A program made the translations under genes and the position numbers. Below, piece after piece: positions 17,555 to 26,090 of a stretch of DNA of 64,000 bases; the first letter of the stretch is position 1; every line of letters starts with the position of its first letter. The stretch lies in assembly GCA_016223145.1 (NCBI GenBank), contig JACRPN010000020.1:35073-99072 (forward strand), in the 5' to 3' direction. The DNA comes from Armatimonadota bacterium (lineage in GTDB: Bacteria; Armatimonadota; Fimbriimonadia; Fimbriimonadales; Fimbriimonadaceae). The notes under the pieces are model-generated. The model was not told the DNA's origin. It saw nothing but the letters and a program-made list of their open reading frames with translations, and did not search any database.

Positions 17555-18123
17555 TCGTCATACTAATCATCGCAATCGTCGCTGCATTGGTCTTTCCCAC
17601 CTTTGTTCGCTCGAAGGAAGGAGGGAGGCAGGTAGCTTGCATGTCGAACCTTAGGCAGCTATACGCTGCGATCTCACAATACGCGACCGATAGCGACGAA
17701 ACCGACATTGCGAGGGTACGAGCAACGCCTGGATCGTTGGTGCCCTATTGCAAAGGTGCCGACATCTTCTTTTGCCCAGATTTTCCGGTTGCCCTTAGGT
17801 CGATGGTGGCTTCCAACTATCAGTGGCGGTTCGTTTGGACAACGAAGCCAAACCCAGAATATAAGGAACTTGACAGGTTCATTGAGAGGCAGGACGCTGC
17901 TCGCGAGGCGGAATACGCACGCCTCGCAGGCAGCTACGCACTTCTCATCTGTCATACGCATGACGAGCTCTTTTTCATGCCTAGCCAACCTGCCGTCGAC
18001 CCTGAATTGGCAAATCCACTTGTTATCGAATTGCGAGCTAATGGTTCAGTTTACAAGGGACGGATGCCCTATAGGAGATTGGAGTTGATTAGTGTATTGA
18101 GGAGAAAGGCCGCAAATCGCTAA
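17512..18123 (+). CDS. Prepilin-type protein (type II secretion/pilin-like)
   Basis: The start is taken as TTG at 17512 or 17515, six to nine bases after GGAGG (17501-17505), because it places the type III prepilin signal at the extreme N-terminus. This reads HKTRG|FSLLETIVVILIIAIV: Gly at -1, Phe at +1 and Glu at +5. The mature part continues SKEGGRQVACMSNLRQLYAA, typical of the many pseudopilin-like proteins of Armatimonadota and Planctomycetes. Of about 203 residues, the C-terminal half is not recognised. It heads a three-gene AT-richer islet. Confidence 0.75.
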   Translation: MLHKTRGFSLLETIVVILIIAIVAALVFPTFVRSKEGGRQVACMSNLRQLYAAISQYATDSDETDIARVRATPGSLVPYCKGADIFFCPDFPVALRSMVASNYQWRFVWTTKPNPEYKELDRFIERQDAAREAEYARLAGSYALLICHTHDELFFMPSQPAVDPELANPLVIELRANGSVYKGRMPYRRLELISVLRRKAANR

Positions 18124-18150
18124 GTACGCAGAACACAGGAGACAACTACT

Positions 18151-18474
18151 ATGAAGCTAACAAGACTTATCACTCCGTTTCGTCTGCTGAATCTAGCAGC
18201 ACTTTGAGTGTGCTTAGTGCTATTCTCGCAAGTGTTTGCAGCATGCCCGGGCAATGAAGAAAACGACTGCCCTGGCGGTTGCCTTCCCATCATCGACGTG
18301 GACTTTTACGCCTGCTCCATTCATAGCGGCAAATGCTGCCAATACCACTATTACAAGTGGCTGTGTTCAGGTGGAGGCTGTCCAGATTATGTCCTTGATA
18401 GATACTTTATCTACGAGTACAACACATCCACTTGCCAGGCGAACGGCTATTGTCTAGGCTTTTCTCCCCCATAA
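18151..18474 (+). pseudogene. Cys-rich secreted peptide with in-frame TGA in signal peptide
   Basis: ATG 18151 follows AGGAGA at a good distance and reads MKLTRLITPFRLLNLAAL, then TGA (18205-18207), then VCLVLFSQVFAACPGNEEND. The two halves together form a perfect signal peptide with cleavage near VFA-AC. The mature part, about 77 residues, has about 11 Cys (CSIHSGKCCQYHYYKWLC). A GTG directly after the TGA could restart translation, but its product would lack the basic n-region. So this is a nonsense mutation, a sequencing error, or recoding. No family is recognised. Confidence 0.5.
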
Positions 18475-18512
18475 GCGAAGCACGGTCATCAGGATGGCTT
18501 CGGGTAGCCAAT

Positions 18513-19130
18513 ATGAAATTTCAGTATTGGGTAGCAGTGTCGGTTACTTTCACCTGCGGAGCGGGATGGCTGCTCTTTGGTGGAGGCTTGCCGCCGCCTG
18601 ACGACCGCGCACTCGAATTGCAGTCTTTCGCCCGACAAGGAGAGTGGGTGCGCGTTTTCCGTATGGCTTCATTAACTCAACAGCGCCGCTCATGCATGTC
18701 GGAAAGGGAGTTTTGCCAGTTGATGGCGGCGTTGGCTGCGAGGATTGGGCCGGACGCTCGCAGGATTGAAATTGTCTGCTGCTCGCCTGGTTCCGAGCAA
18801 GAAAGCCGCGTTGCATTTCGGATAGAAATGCACGACTCGAAGGCAGTTTCGTCGCCAGAAGTCAAGCGGACTTACCCGTTCCTTTTTGCTAGGCGAGAAG
18901 AAGGTAAGTGGCGCTTTGACCTTGGAAGTTGGCCGGTCGCGCTGGCATGGATGACACCGGGAGAACCTTCTGAACAGTTGAGGTTTTTGTCTTCAACCAT
19001 GAGAGCGACTGGAGTCAGCAGGATCGGAGATATCAGTACACGGACAGTGCTGACTGCTTCCAGAATTGATGACGTTGCGAACGGCAAGGTGGCGGTTCAA
19101 GAGATGTGGGCAGATGATTTTGGCCCTTAG
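18513..19130 (+). CDS. Membrane-anchored hypothetical protein
   Basis: A 205-residue protein starting MKFQYWVAVSVTFTCGAGWL, with an N-terminal membrane anchor or signal segment. A soluble region of no recognised family follows (RALELQSFARQGEWVRVFRM, CQLMAALAARIGPDARRIEI). It is third in the islet after the prepilin-like protein and the Cys-rich peptide. Its last 98 bases overlap the end of the convergent GyrI-like gene. Function is unknown; co-secretion with the pilin-like protein is only a guess from position. Confidence 0.55.
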   Translation: MKFQYWVAVSVTFTCGAGWLLFGGGLPPPDDRALELQSFARQGEWVRVFRMASLTQQRRSCMSEREFCQLMAALAARIGPDARRIEIVCCSPGSEQESRVAFRIEMHDSKAVSSPEVKRTYPFLFARREEGKWRFDLGSWPVALAWMTPGEPSEQLRFLSSTMRATGVSRIGDISTRTVLTASRIDDVANGKVAVQEMWADDFGP

Positions 19131-19545
19131 CTATCAAGTGGGTCCTGAATATGTAGGAGTTCGGGGATAGTGCTTGGGCGAGGACGTTTCCCTGCGTCTC
19201 CAGATATTCGTTCGTTTGCAAAGAGGGTTCGTGGAGCCGGTCATAGGACCCAACGTGCACGCCCTTGAGCCCGCGAAATCCGCCAAACGTGCCGGACTCG
19301 ATCTCGCCTTCGCCGTCAAGAGGAGTCTCGGTCATGACGCCGATCTCAACCGTTAGCTCGTCCGGGCTGCATGCGGTGTACCTCCCGAGGGGGCCGTTGA
19401 CGTGCTTCCCGTGTTTGCCGACATAGTCGAACACCTTCGGCAGGCCCTCCATGTAGGCTTCGCCGGTTCCGCTTCTCTTTACCGTTCGCCGAATGAACAC
19501 GCAAGGCCGCTCCGGCACCTCGACGATCTCGAACTCTGTACCCAT
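19033..19545 (-). CDS. GyrI-like effector-binding protein, abnormal C-terminus
   Basis: The start at ATG 19545 gives MGTEFEIVEVPERPCVFIRR, the typical opening of GyrI-like (SOUL/AraC effector-binding) small-molecule-binding proteins. The fold continues with PLGRYTACSPDELTVEIGVM and GLKGVHVGSYDRLHE. After about residue 136 the expected last strand is missing. It is replaced by a 34-residue tail (HLIAKGQNHLPTSLEPPPCR) encoded antisense to the neighbouring islet gene. This looks like truncation at an insertion or rearrangement junction near 19140. It may be inactive. Confidence 0.7.
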   Translation of the reverse strand: MGTEFEIVEVPERPCVFIRRTVKRSGTGEAYMEGLPKVFDYVGKHGKHVNGPLGRYTACSPDELTVEIGVMTETPLDGEGEIESGTFGGFRGLKGVHVGSYDRLHEPSLQTNEYLETQGNVLAQALSPNSYIFRTHLIAKGQNHLPTSLEPPPCRSQRHQFWKQSALSVY

Positions 19546-19654
19546 CCCGCGATTATGCCCCTCTCCTTGAGGCCGCGATGCGTGATTCGCCTCTCGCCTC
19601 TCGCCCTTCGCCCTTCGCCCTTCGCCCCCAAAAGGTATCCTCTCACCCGAACTC

Positions 19655-20692
19655 ATGATCATCTTGATGCAGCAGGGAGCGACGGAGGAGCAGATTCGCG
19701 CGGTGTGCGAGGCCATCGAAGCCCACCCCGAGCTGAAATCCCTCGTCATGCCCGGCGCTCTCACCGCCATTGGAATCCCCAGCGCCATCCCGCCGGAACT
19801 TAGGGACACGCTCCACGGCGAGCTTGGCGGCCTCGTCGGAGTCAGCAAGGTCGCCGACGTCAGCCGCCCATTCAAGAGGGCCAGCCGCGAGTGGCAGAAA
19901 GAGTCGACGGTCGTCAAGGTGGGCTCCGCAACGTTTGGACCCGGCCGGTTTGCGGTCATCGGCGGGCCATGCTCCATCGAATCGTACGAGCAGCTCCTGG
20001 AATCCGCGAAGATCGTGAAGGACGCGGGAGCCGAGATGCTGCGCGGGGGCGCGTTCAAGCCCAGGACCTCGCCTTATGCGTTCCAGGGCCTCGCAGTCGA
20101 AGGCCTGAAGATCATGAAGCAGGTGGGCCAGGAAACGGGCCTTCCCACGATCACCGAAGTGATGTCCGCCGACATGGTGGGCGTCGTCGCCGAGCATGTC
20201 GACATGCTCCAGATCGGCGCGCGCTCGATGCAGAACTTTCCCCTGCTCATCGAAGCGGGAAAAAGCGGCAAACCGGTTTTCTTGAAGCGGGGTCCCTCCG
20301 CTACCATTGACGAGTTTCTGCTCGCCGCCGAATACGTTTTGAACCAGGACAACCCGAATGTGGTGCTGTGCGAGCGGGGAATCGTTCCTTTGGATCGCTC
20401 TTACACTCGAAACACGCTCGACCTCGCAGCGGTGATGGTGCTCAAAGAGCATAGCCACCTGCCGGTGGTCGTGGACCCCTCGCATGGCACGGGCGTGGCG
20501 CGCTATGTGCCGATGATGTCGCGTGCGGCGTTGGCCATCGGGGCCGAAGGCATCATGGTGGAAATGCACCCGAACCCCAAAAAGGCGCTGAGCGATGGTT
20601 CGCAAGCTCTGACGCCGGATCGGTTCGGTGAAATGATGAGCGATTTGCGCAAAGTTGCGAACTCCCTTGGCATCAAAATGGGCAGAGCTTGA
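19655..20692 (+). CDS. aroF: 3-deoxy-7-phosphoheptulonate synthase (DAHP synthase)
   Basis: A 345-residue type Ibeta DAHP synthase, first step of the shikimate pathway (PEP plus erythrose-4-phosphate). Residues 1-70 form the small N-terminal ferredoxin-like regulatory domain (MIILMQQGATEEQIRAVCEA). The barrel carries GGPCSIES, GGAFKPRTSPYAFQG, LKRGPSATIDEFLLAAEY and DPSHGTG, holding the usual metal- and substrate-binding Cys, Lys, Arg and His. The stop codon overlaps the methyltransferase start (TGATG). aroQ, another shikimate gene, is at 32336. Confidence 0.95.
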   Translation: MIILMQQGATEEQIRAVCEAIEAHPELKSLVMPGALTAIGIPSAIPPELRDTLHGELGGLVGVSKVADVSRPFKRASREWQKESTVVKVGSATFGPGRFAVIGGPCSIESYEQLLESAKIVKDAGAEMLRGGAFKPRTSPYAFQGLAVEGLKIMKQVGQETGLPTITEVMSADMVGVVAEHVDMLQIGARSMQNFPLLIEAGKSGKPVFLKRGPSATIDEFLLAAEYVLNQDNPNVVLCERGIVPLDRSYTRNTLDLAAVMVLKEHSHLPVVVDPSHGTGVARYVPMMSRAALAIGAEGIMVEMHPNPKKALSDGSQALTPDRFGEMMSDLRKVANSLGIKMGRA

Positions 20693-21507
20693 TGCAGAGG
20701 CAAAAGGGCGTCAAAGAAAGCACAGCAGACCGATTCGGCGAAAACGCAGCCAAGTATGCCGTCAGCAGGGGCCACTCCGACGCCCGGTCTCTGGAAGAAC
20801 TGGTCCACTGGGTTGGCCCCTCTCCTTCCGACCGCTTGCTCGACGTCGCCACAGGCGCCGGCCACACGGCGCTGGCGTTTGCTCCCCACGTCCGCGAGGT
20901 GATCGCCTTCGACTTGAGCCAGGGGATGCTGGATCAGACGCTGAAGACGGCATCGAAGCGAGGGCTGACGAACGTTTCAGCCCAGTTGGGCGATGCCGAG
21001 GCGCTTCCTTTCGAGGACGGGTCCTTCGAAGTCGTCACCTGCCGGATCGCGGCACACCACTTCCCCGACCAGCCCCGGTTTTTTCGGGAGGCGGCGAGGG
21101 TGCTCAAGCTGGGAGGAAAGCTGGCGTTCGTGGACAACTACGGCCCTGAGCCCGCTGAAACCGCACGCCAGATTGAGGAGATCGAAAGGCTGAGGGATTG
21201 GACGCACCACCGAACCTGGACGCTTGCGGAGCTTCGAAGCCAGTTCAGCAAAGCCGGCCTCAAACTCCTGTGGGAAGAGGTTCAGAACCCCAAGCACGCC
21301 GTTGAGATCGAACTCGAAGACTGGTGCAAGAGGATCGGGACACCGGAAAAAGAGGCAGATGAGTTGCGAGAGCGGTTCGAGGGCGCCGATGAAGCGCTCA
21401 AAACGGCGCTGGCTATCCGGATCAAAGGGAACACGATCACGTTCAAGCTACCCAAGGTGACCTTGATCGCCGTCAAGGCTCAGCAACTGCGCCCGGAGGC
21501 TCCTTAG
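20692..21507 (+). CDS. Class I SAM-dependent methyltransferase
   Basis: A 271-residue UbiE/MenG-like methyltransferase, translationally coupled to aroF by a one-base overlap. The SAM-binding motif I is LLDVATGAGHTALAF, followed by VIAFDLSQGMLDQ and the motif VTCRIAAHHFPDQPRFFREA. The substrate is not evident; small-molecule methylation is likely. The ATG at 20692 is preferred over TTG 20689 because of the coupling. Confidence 0.85.
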   Translation: MQRQKGVKESTADRFGENAAKYAVSRGHSDARSLEELVHWVGPSPSDRLLDVATGAGHTALAFAPHVREVIAFDLSQGMLDQTLKTASKRGLTNVSAQLGDAEALPFEDGSFEVVTCRIAAHHFPDQPRFFREAARVLKLGGKLAFVDNYGPEPAETARQIEEIERLRDWTHHRTWTLAELRSQFSKAGLKLLWEEVQNPKHAVEIELEDWCKRIGTPEKEADELRERFEGADEALKTALAIRIKGNTITFKLPKVTLIAVKAQQLRPEAP

Positions 21508-21615
21508 GACTCCCCGCAAAGACGCCAACGGATGGCAACTGGGAATCTGTAGCCCTTATAGATTGACGTCGTTGCCTGGACACTTTTCGGCAAGCCCACA
21601 AGACCCTGAACCAAA

Positions 21616-21660
21616 GCCCAGCCTCCCTGCGCCGCAACATGGGGTGCAGGGAGGCTGGGC
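21616..21660. terminator. Bidirectional terminator-like hairpin
   Basis: A perfect 15-bp stem, GCCCAGCCTCCCTGC, pairs with GCAGGGAGGCTGGGC across a 15-base loop. It is located between the convergent methyltransferase and flotillin genes. There is no T-run, so intrinsic termination is likely weak in either direction. Confidence 0.6.
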
Positions 21661-21687
21661 ACTCTCCGGGCCAAGCCTGAATGCCGG

Positions 21688-23256
21688 CTACTCTTTGGCG
21701 CTTGTCACTGCCTTGGCCGGTTTCGCGGCGGCGCCGTTCTTGGCCGTCTTGCCCGAAAGCGCGGGCACCTTGGCGAGCATCTCCGGAAGGTTGAGGCCGC
21801 TCATGGTCTCCACGACGCCCGGAAGCTGCATCAGCACTTCCGAAACGCCCTTGGTCACTTTCTCGATCCCCGTACCATCGCTGGAGCCGCCGTTCTGGAC
21901 CATCGTAATCCGGTCGATCTTCGACAGCGGCTGGGCCACCGCGCCGGCGATCTCCGGGAGCTTCTCGATGAGGAGCTGGGAGAGCGCCGCCTCGTTGTAC
22001 TCCTGCCAGGCTTTGGCTTTCTGCTGCATGCCTTCGGCTTCGGCGAGGAACTTGGCGCGCTGGCCCTCGGCCTCGGCGAGCGCCTTCTGGCGGATAGCTT
22101 CCGCTTCGGCTTCGCCCTTGGCCCGGATCACCTCCGCGTCGGCAAGACCCATCTTGCGCGTGGCCTGCGCCTCGGCTTCCGCCATGGCCATTCTTCGCTC
22201 CCGCTCGGCATCGGCGAGCATCTGAATCTTCTTGGCTTCGGCCTCCGCCGGCTTGCGCACGGTGTGCATCAGCTCCAGCTCTCGGCGCTCGATTTCCGAT
22301 TGCTCAAGCTCGATCAGCTTGCGCTTCTCGATGAGGCTCACCCCCATCGCCTCTTCGGTCAGGGCCTGCTGGGTCTTGGCCTTCTGAAGGTCATAGGCCA
22401 GGTCCTTTTGCGCCTGCTCCAGGGCAACCTCGGCGTTGAACCGTTCGAGCTGAATGCTCTTGTCCTTCTCCGCCTTGGCGACGGCGACGTCCGCATTGAT
22501 CTGTGCCAATCGAGCGTCTTCGACAGCCTTGGAAGAGGTGATCGTCGCTTCCCTTTCGGCAAGCGACTTGCCCATGGTGGAATCGCGGGTGGCCGTGGCT
22601 TCGCCAAGCACCGCGTTCTTCTGAACCTCGGCCATCTTCGGGCGTCCGATCGCCTGAAGGTAGCCCTTGGGGTCCTGGATCTCGCGGATGGTGAAGCTCA
22701 CGACCTGGATGCCCATATTCGCGAGGTCCTCGGCGGTCAGACGCTGGACCGTCTGCGCGAACATCTCGGGCGAGCAGTGGATCTCTTCGAACGGGAGGGT
22801 ACTGATGACCGAGCGCAGGTGGCCGGACATCATTTGCAGGGCAATCTCGTTCATCTCCGTGCGAGACTTGGAGAGGAACATCTCGGCGGCAGTGATCAGC
22901 GCGACCGGGTCGTCGCTGCGCACCTTGATCTGGGCGATGCCGTCCACGATGATCGGGACACCGAACTTCGTGTAGAACTCGGGGGTCTTGATCTCAAGCG
23001 TCATGAGTTCAAGGCTCAGTCGGTCGACGCGCTCGCGCACGGGCCAAACGAACGTTCCGCCTCCGTGGAAGATGCGGAAGTTCTTGTTGACGCGGACGCC
23101 GTCGGCGCCTTGATAGCTGGACGGGCGGCCGCTGACGATCAGGACTTCATTAGGTCCGACCTTTTCATAGCGGCCGGCAAAGTAACCGAGGATGGCGAAC
23201 ATCGCGAGGACGACGGCGCCAACCCAAGTCAGCGGCGAGTGCAGAAGGGTTTCCAT
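21688..23256 (-). CDS. Flotillin-like SPFH-domain membrane protein
   Basis: A 522-residue protein. One N-terminal membrane segment (WVGAVVLAMFAILGYFAGRY) precedes an SPFH/band 7 domain, about residues 30-210 (VGPNEVLIVSGR, LTLEIKTPEFYTKFGV-like). A long Ala/Glu/Lys-rich coiled coil, about 230-440, contains repeated EAEA units (AEAEAIRQKALAEAEGQRAK). The C-terminal part ends LPEMLAKVPALSG. This is flotillin (YuaG/FloT) architecture, scaffolding membrane microdomains. The NfeD-like gene 12 bases upstream on the same strand is its normal operon partner. Confidence 0.92.
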   Translation of the reverse strand: METLLHSPLTWVGAVVLAMFAILGYFAGRYEKVGPNEVLIVSGRPSSYQGADGVRVNKNFRIFHGGGTFVWPVRERVDRLSLELMTLEIKTPEFYTKFGVPIIVDGIAQIKVRSDDPVALITAAEMFLSKSRTEMNEIALQMMSGHLRSVISTLPFEEIHCSPEMFAQTVQRLTAEDLANMGIQVVSFTIREIQDPKGYLQAIGRPKMAEVQKNAVLGEATATRDSTMGKSLAEREATITSSKAVEDARLAQINADVAVAKAEKDKSIQLERFNAEVALEQAQKDLAYDLQKAKTQQALTEEAMGVSLIEKRKLIELEQSEIERRELELMHTVRKPAEAEAKKIQMLADAERERRMAMAEAEAQATRKMGLADAEVIRAKGEAEAEAIRQKALAEAEGQRAKFLAEAEGMQQKAKAWQEYNEAALSQLLIEKLPEIAGAVAQPLSKIDRITMVQNGGSSDGTGIEKVTKGVSEVLMQLPGVVETMSGLNLPEMLAKVPALSGKTAKNGAAAKPAKAVTSAKE

Positions 23257-23268
23257 TGTTGTCTCCGA

Positions 23269-23892
23269 TTACAGCTCCTCGACTCTGGCAATGCCCTTCT
23301 CCAGACCCACCACAAACACCCGGGTCCCAGGCACTAGGGCCTGCTCACCCAGAGCGCTCTCGCACCGCGCCGGCATGGTGTGGCGCTTGCCGTCGGATTC
23401 ATAGGCGATGCGGCCAACCCCGCCTGAAGGGATCTCCAGGCTGACAGCTGCAACCTTGCCGACCAGCGCCTCACCGCTGAGCGCAGTGGCGGTGTGCCCG
23501 AAAAGGCGCGCCAAAGCTGTGAGGAACAGCGTTGTGAGACCGAGGCTGAGGACGAGGGCTCCGAGCACCGACGCCCCGGAAGGCCAGTGCGCCTGATCCC
23601 TGAGCAACAGGCCGAAGAGCCCGAACCCCGTAACACTGAGTCCGAGCGACATCGGCACCGCGCCAGGAAGCGCTTCCAGCCGGTTGACATTGCCGCTCGC
23701 TTTGAACCGCACCCTAAGGAACGGCTTCGCGAGAAACCTAGGCAACCTGAGGCGGAGGAACCGGAACCTGCCGGCGCCAAGGAGGAGCAGATACGAAAGG
23801 ATCAACCCGCCGAAAAGAGCGGAGACAAAGAGGGTTTCGACCGTCAGGAAGGCGGCTGAAACGATTGTCGACGTTATCAGGAGGCTGAGCAT
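23269..23892 (-). CDS. NfeD-like membrane protein, flotillin partner
   Basis: A 207-residue protein with hydrophobic segments (LSLLITSTIVSAAFLTVETLFV, LGLSVTGFGLFGLLL, VLGALVLSLGLTTLFLTALA). A short C-terminal OB-fold-like domain follows (GKVAAVSLEIPSGGVGRIAY, ALVPGTRVFVVGLEKGIARV). It is like the truncated NfeD proteins encoded beside flotillins. It lacks the protease domain of long NfeD. It is first gene of the two-gene operon. Confidence 0.82.
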   Translation of the reverse strand: MLSLLITSTIVSAAFLTVETLFVSALFGGLILSYLLLLGAGRFRFLRLRLPRFLAKPFLRVRFKASGNVNRLEALPGAVPMSLGLSVTGFGLFGLLLRDQAHWPSGASVLGALVLSLGLTTLFLTALARLFGHTATALSGEALVGKVAAVSLEIPSGGVGRIAYESDGKRHTMPARCESALGEQALVPGTRVFVVGLEKGIARVEEL

Positions 23893-24445
23893 CGCCCTTG
23901 CACCTCCTGCGCCGTCGCACGCTTGCCGGCCCTCTGCGACTCTTGTTTTCGTGAGACACCTTCGTCGCGCGGCAGGGGCCCAAAGTGAATGCGGCTTCGC
24001 AGTTCGTGTCTCGGCCCTATTGTGTCGAAGGTGGGATCAGGAGGGGAGGGCCTTTGGTCCCTCCGGCACTTGAGGTGCGGGTCGCAGGGTGCGGGGCACT
24101 GGGTGCAGAGGGCGTGGTGTGAAGGTGGGTCTCATGCCCCATCGCTGCATTGCGTGTTCCCAAATCGCCCCGGTGGAGCGAGGTGGAACGCAACAGACCT
24201 GCCAGAGGGCGCCCCTCACGACGCGGCCTCTTCTCCCAAAGTCTCGCCCGCAACCGCAGTCGAGCCCCCGCGGAGATCGTCGGGCACTCTCTGCAGTGGC
24301 CCAAGACCGGCAGCCTGAAGGCGTCGGCGGCCGGCAGAGTGGCGGCTGATGTCAGCCGCTAAGGGGCGGGGCTTCCAGCCGGCCAGGGGTCGCGTCTGCT
24401 CGCCAGGTGAGCTCTCTGAAGTCTTCGGCTCCAGCGACGAGCCTG
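23893..24445. other. 553-base gap without a convincing gene
   Basis: This gap lies between NfeD and the wHTH regulator. Open frames here have no recognisable sequence or ribosome sites. A small hairpin of the CCCTC/GAGGG type occurs near 24043-24064 (GGAGGG, loop, CCCTCC). Nothing else is supported. Confidence 0.5.
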
Positions 24446-25036
24446 CTATTCCCGAGGAAGCGGGTGGGCGATGAGGAGAAAGCGGTAGGTGTCGGGATCG
24501 GTAGAGCTGGCGAAATGATAGCGGTCGATGAGCTTCTTCACCGCACCCGAGAGCTCGCTCGCAAAGGCCGCACGATCCTGGGCCGAGCGGAACTTGACCG
24601 CCGCCTCCAGCGACATGCTCGGTACCCGCCCGCCAACTGTCGTTGGTTGCTCCTCGACCTGAGCCACCTCTGAGAGCATCCGCGCTGCGAGCGATTCCAA
24701 GTACTCGATCGAGAACCGGTCGGCGACCAGATCGGGGTTCGCCTGGACAGGTCCGGCAACTTCAGGTGAGGGAGCATAGGCCAGCGCCTTGGCCCGCAGG
24801 ATCCTCTCCGTCACGTTTCCGCGCTTGCGCTCCTGGATTGCTTCGACAAGACCTGCGGCTTCGAGTTCCTTGAGGTGGTAATTCGCGATCTGACGTGTGA
24901 TGCCGGCGGTCTGCGCCACGGCTGCGGCAGATGCCGGCTCGGCCAGGAGCGAAAGTAGCTGCTGGCGGATCGGGTGCATCAAGACCTCCGCCGCCTTGGC
25001 GTTTCGGATCACATGGAGGGCTTTCTGACCGCTCAT
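24446..25036 (-). CDS. ArsR-like winged-helix transcriptional regulator
   Basis: A 196-residue regulator starting MSGQKALHVIRNAKAAEVLM. Residues about 15-95 form a winged helix (HPIRQQLLSLLAEPASAAAV, recognition helix ITRQIANYHLKELEAAGLVE). The rest, about 100-196, is a C-terminal domain like those of ArsR-family regulators with an SRPBCC-like or helical extension (SLEAAVKFRSAQDRAAFASE). It is divergent from deoC with only 69 bases between starts; an inverted repeat in that gap is a likely operator. It may control deoC-DUF503, itself, or both. Confidence 0.75.
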   Translation of the reverse strand: MSGQKALHVIRNAKAAEVLMHPIRQQLLSLLAEPASAAAVAQTAGITRQIANYHLKELEAAGLVEAIQERKRGNVTERILRAKALAYAPSPEVAGPVQANPDLVADRFSIEYLESLAARMLSEVAQVEEQPTTVGGRVPSMSLEAAVKFRSAQDRAAFASELSGAVKKLIDRYHFASSTDPDTYRFLLIAHPLPRE

Positions 25037-25052
25037 GGATCGAGCATACTCC

Positions 25053-25076
25053 AACCGACAAAGTTTCCTTTCGGTT
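25053..25076. promoter_or_regulatory. Putative operator between wHTH regulator and deoC
   Basis: AACCGA (25053-25058) and TCGGTT (25071-25076) form an inverted repeat with 12 bases between arms, fitting a dimeric winged-helix protein. A TATACT-like -10 for deoC follows at about 25087-25092, so a bound repressor would sit on the promoter. Not tested. Confidence 0.45.
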
Positions 25077-25105
25077 TACGGCGCTCTATACTTGAGAGAC
25101 CACCC

Positions 25106-26083
25106 ATGGCTGCCCTAAACGCAAGGACCCCGAACCTGGGGCGGAACTCCGGCTGCACCCTCGACCTGGACTGGGTCGAATCCATGCGGGCCAACCGCAG
25201 CGCCATCGAGCGACGCGCGACGACTCTTCCCGGCAGGCGCACAGTCAAAAAGCAATGGCAAGCCGCATGGCTTCTGAAGGCAATCACGCTCATCGACCTG
25301 ACGACTCTGAGCGGCGACGACACCCCCGGAACGGTTTCGCGGCTCTGCGCCAAGGCCAGGCAGCCGGTCCGGCAGGATTTGCTGGAGGTCCTCGGCGCCA
25401 CGGCCCTGCCGATTCGCGCGGGGGCCGTTTGCGTTTATCACCATCAGGTCGCCATTGCCTGCGAAGCGCTAGCAGGGTCGGGAATCCCCGTTGCGGCGGT
25501 CAGCGCGGGGTTTCCTCACGGCCAGAGCCCCTTGAAGCAGCGGATTGATGAGATTCACGCTTCGGTCGATGCGGGAGCGGCCGAAATAGACATCGTGCTC
25601 AATCGTTCGCACGTGCTCACGGGCCAGTGGAAGGCGGTCTACGACGAGGTGGCGGCGTTCCGAGAGGCTTGCGGCGAAGCGCACCTCAAGGCGATCTTGG
25701 GGACCGGCGATCTTGGGACCCTGCGCCACGTGGCCAAGGCGTCCATCGTCGCGATGATGGCCGGTGCGGACTTCATCAAGACCTCGACGGGCAAAGAACC
25801 CGTCAATGCGACGATCCCAGTAGGGCTGGCCATGGTCCGCGCGATCCGGGACTACGCCGAGCGCACCGGGTTCCGGGTCGGTTTCAAGCCCGCCGGCGGC
25901 ATCCGCACGGCCAAGCAAGCGCTCGATTGGATGATCCTGATGAAGGAGGAGCTTGGCGACGCTTGGCTTCAGCCAGAGCTCTTCAGGGTGGGCGCAAGCA
26001 CCTTGCTCGCCGACATCGAGCGCCAACTCGAACACTACGCGACGGGGCGCTATTCCGCGCTGAACCGGCACCCGATGGGCTGA
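25106..26083 (+). CDS. deoC: Deoxyribose-phosphate aldolase (long type)
   Basis: A 325-residue DERA class I aldolase that cleaves 2-deoxyribose-5-phosphate to acetaldehyde and glyceraldehyde-3-phosphate. The Schiff-base Lys is in ADFIKTSTGK; GFKPAGGIRT and the AAEIDIVLNRS segment are also typical. The start at 25106 removes spurious upstream residues antisense to the regulator gene. It is longer at the N-terminus than E. coli DeoC, like eukaryotic and some bacterial long forms. The DUF503 gene follows after 7 bases. Confidence 0.92.
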   Translation: MAALNARTPNLGRNSGCTLDLDWVESMRANRSAIERRATTLPGRRTVKKQWQAAWLLKAITLIDLTTLSGDDTPGTVSRLCAKARQPVRQDLLEVLGATALPIRAGAVCVYHHQVAIACEALAGSGIPVAAVSAGFPHGQSPLKQRIDEIHASVDAGAAEIDIVLNRSHVLTGQWKAVYDEVAAFREACGEAHLKAILGTGDLGTLRHVAKASIVAMMAGADFIKTSTGKEPVNATIPVGLAMVRAIRDYAERTGFRVGFKPAGGIRTAKQALDWMILMKEELGDAWLQPELFRVGASTLLADIERQLEHYATGRYSALNRHPMG

Positions 26084-26090
26084 TCGCGCC

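Noticed and set aside
19546..20058. N-terminal extension of the GyrI-like frame (19033-20058)
   Set aside because: The upstream 171 codons are antisense to aroF and the family start is at 19545.
22264..23337. 357-residue plus-strand frame opposite the flotillin-like gene
   Set aside because: Shadow of the Ala/Glu-rich coiled-coil coding strand; no family resemblance.
23989..24318. 109-residue frame in the gap after NfeD
   Set aside because: No ribosome site, no recognisable domain, Cys/His/Pro/Arg-rich composition as expected for random high-GC frames.
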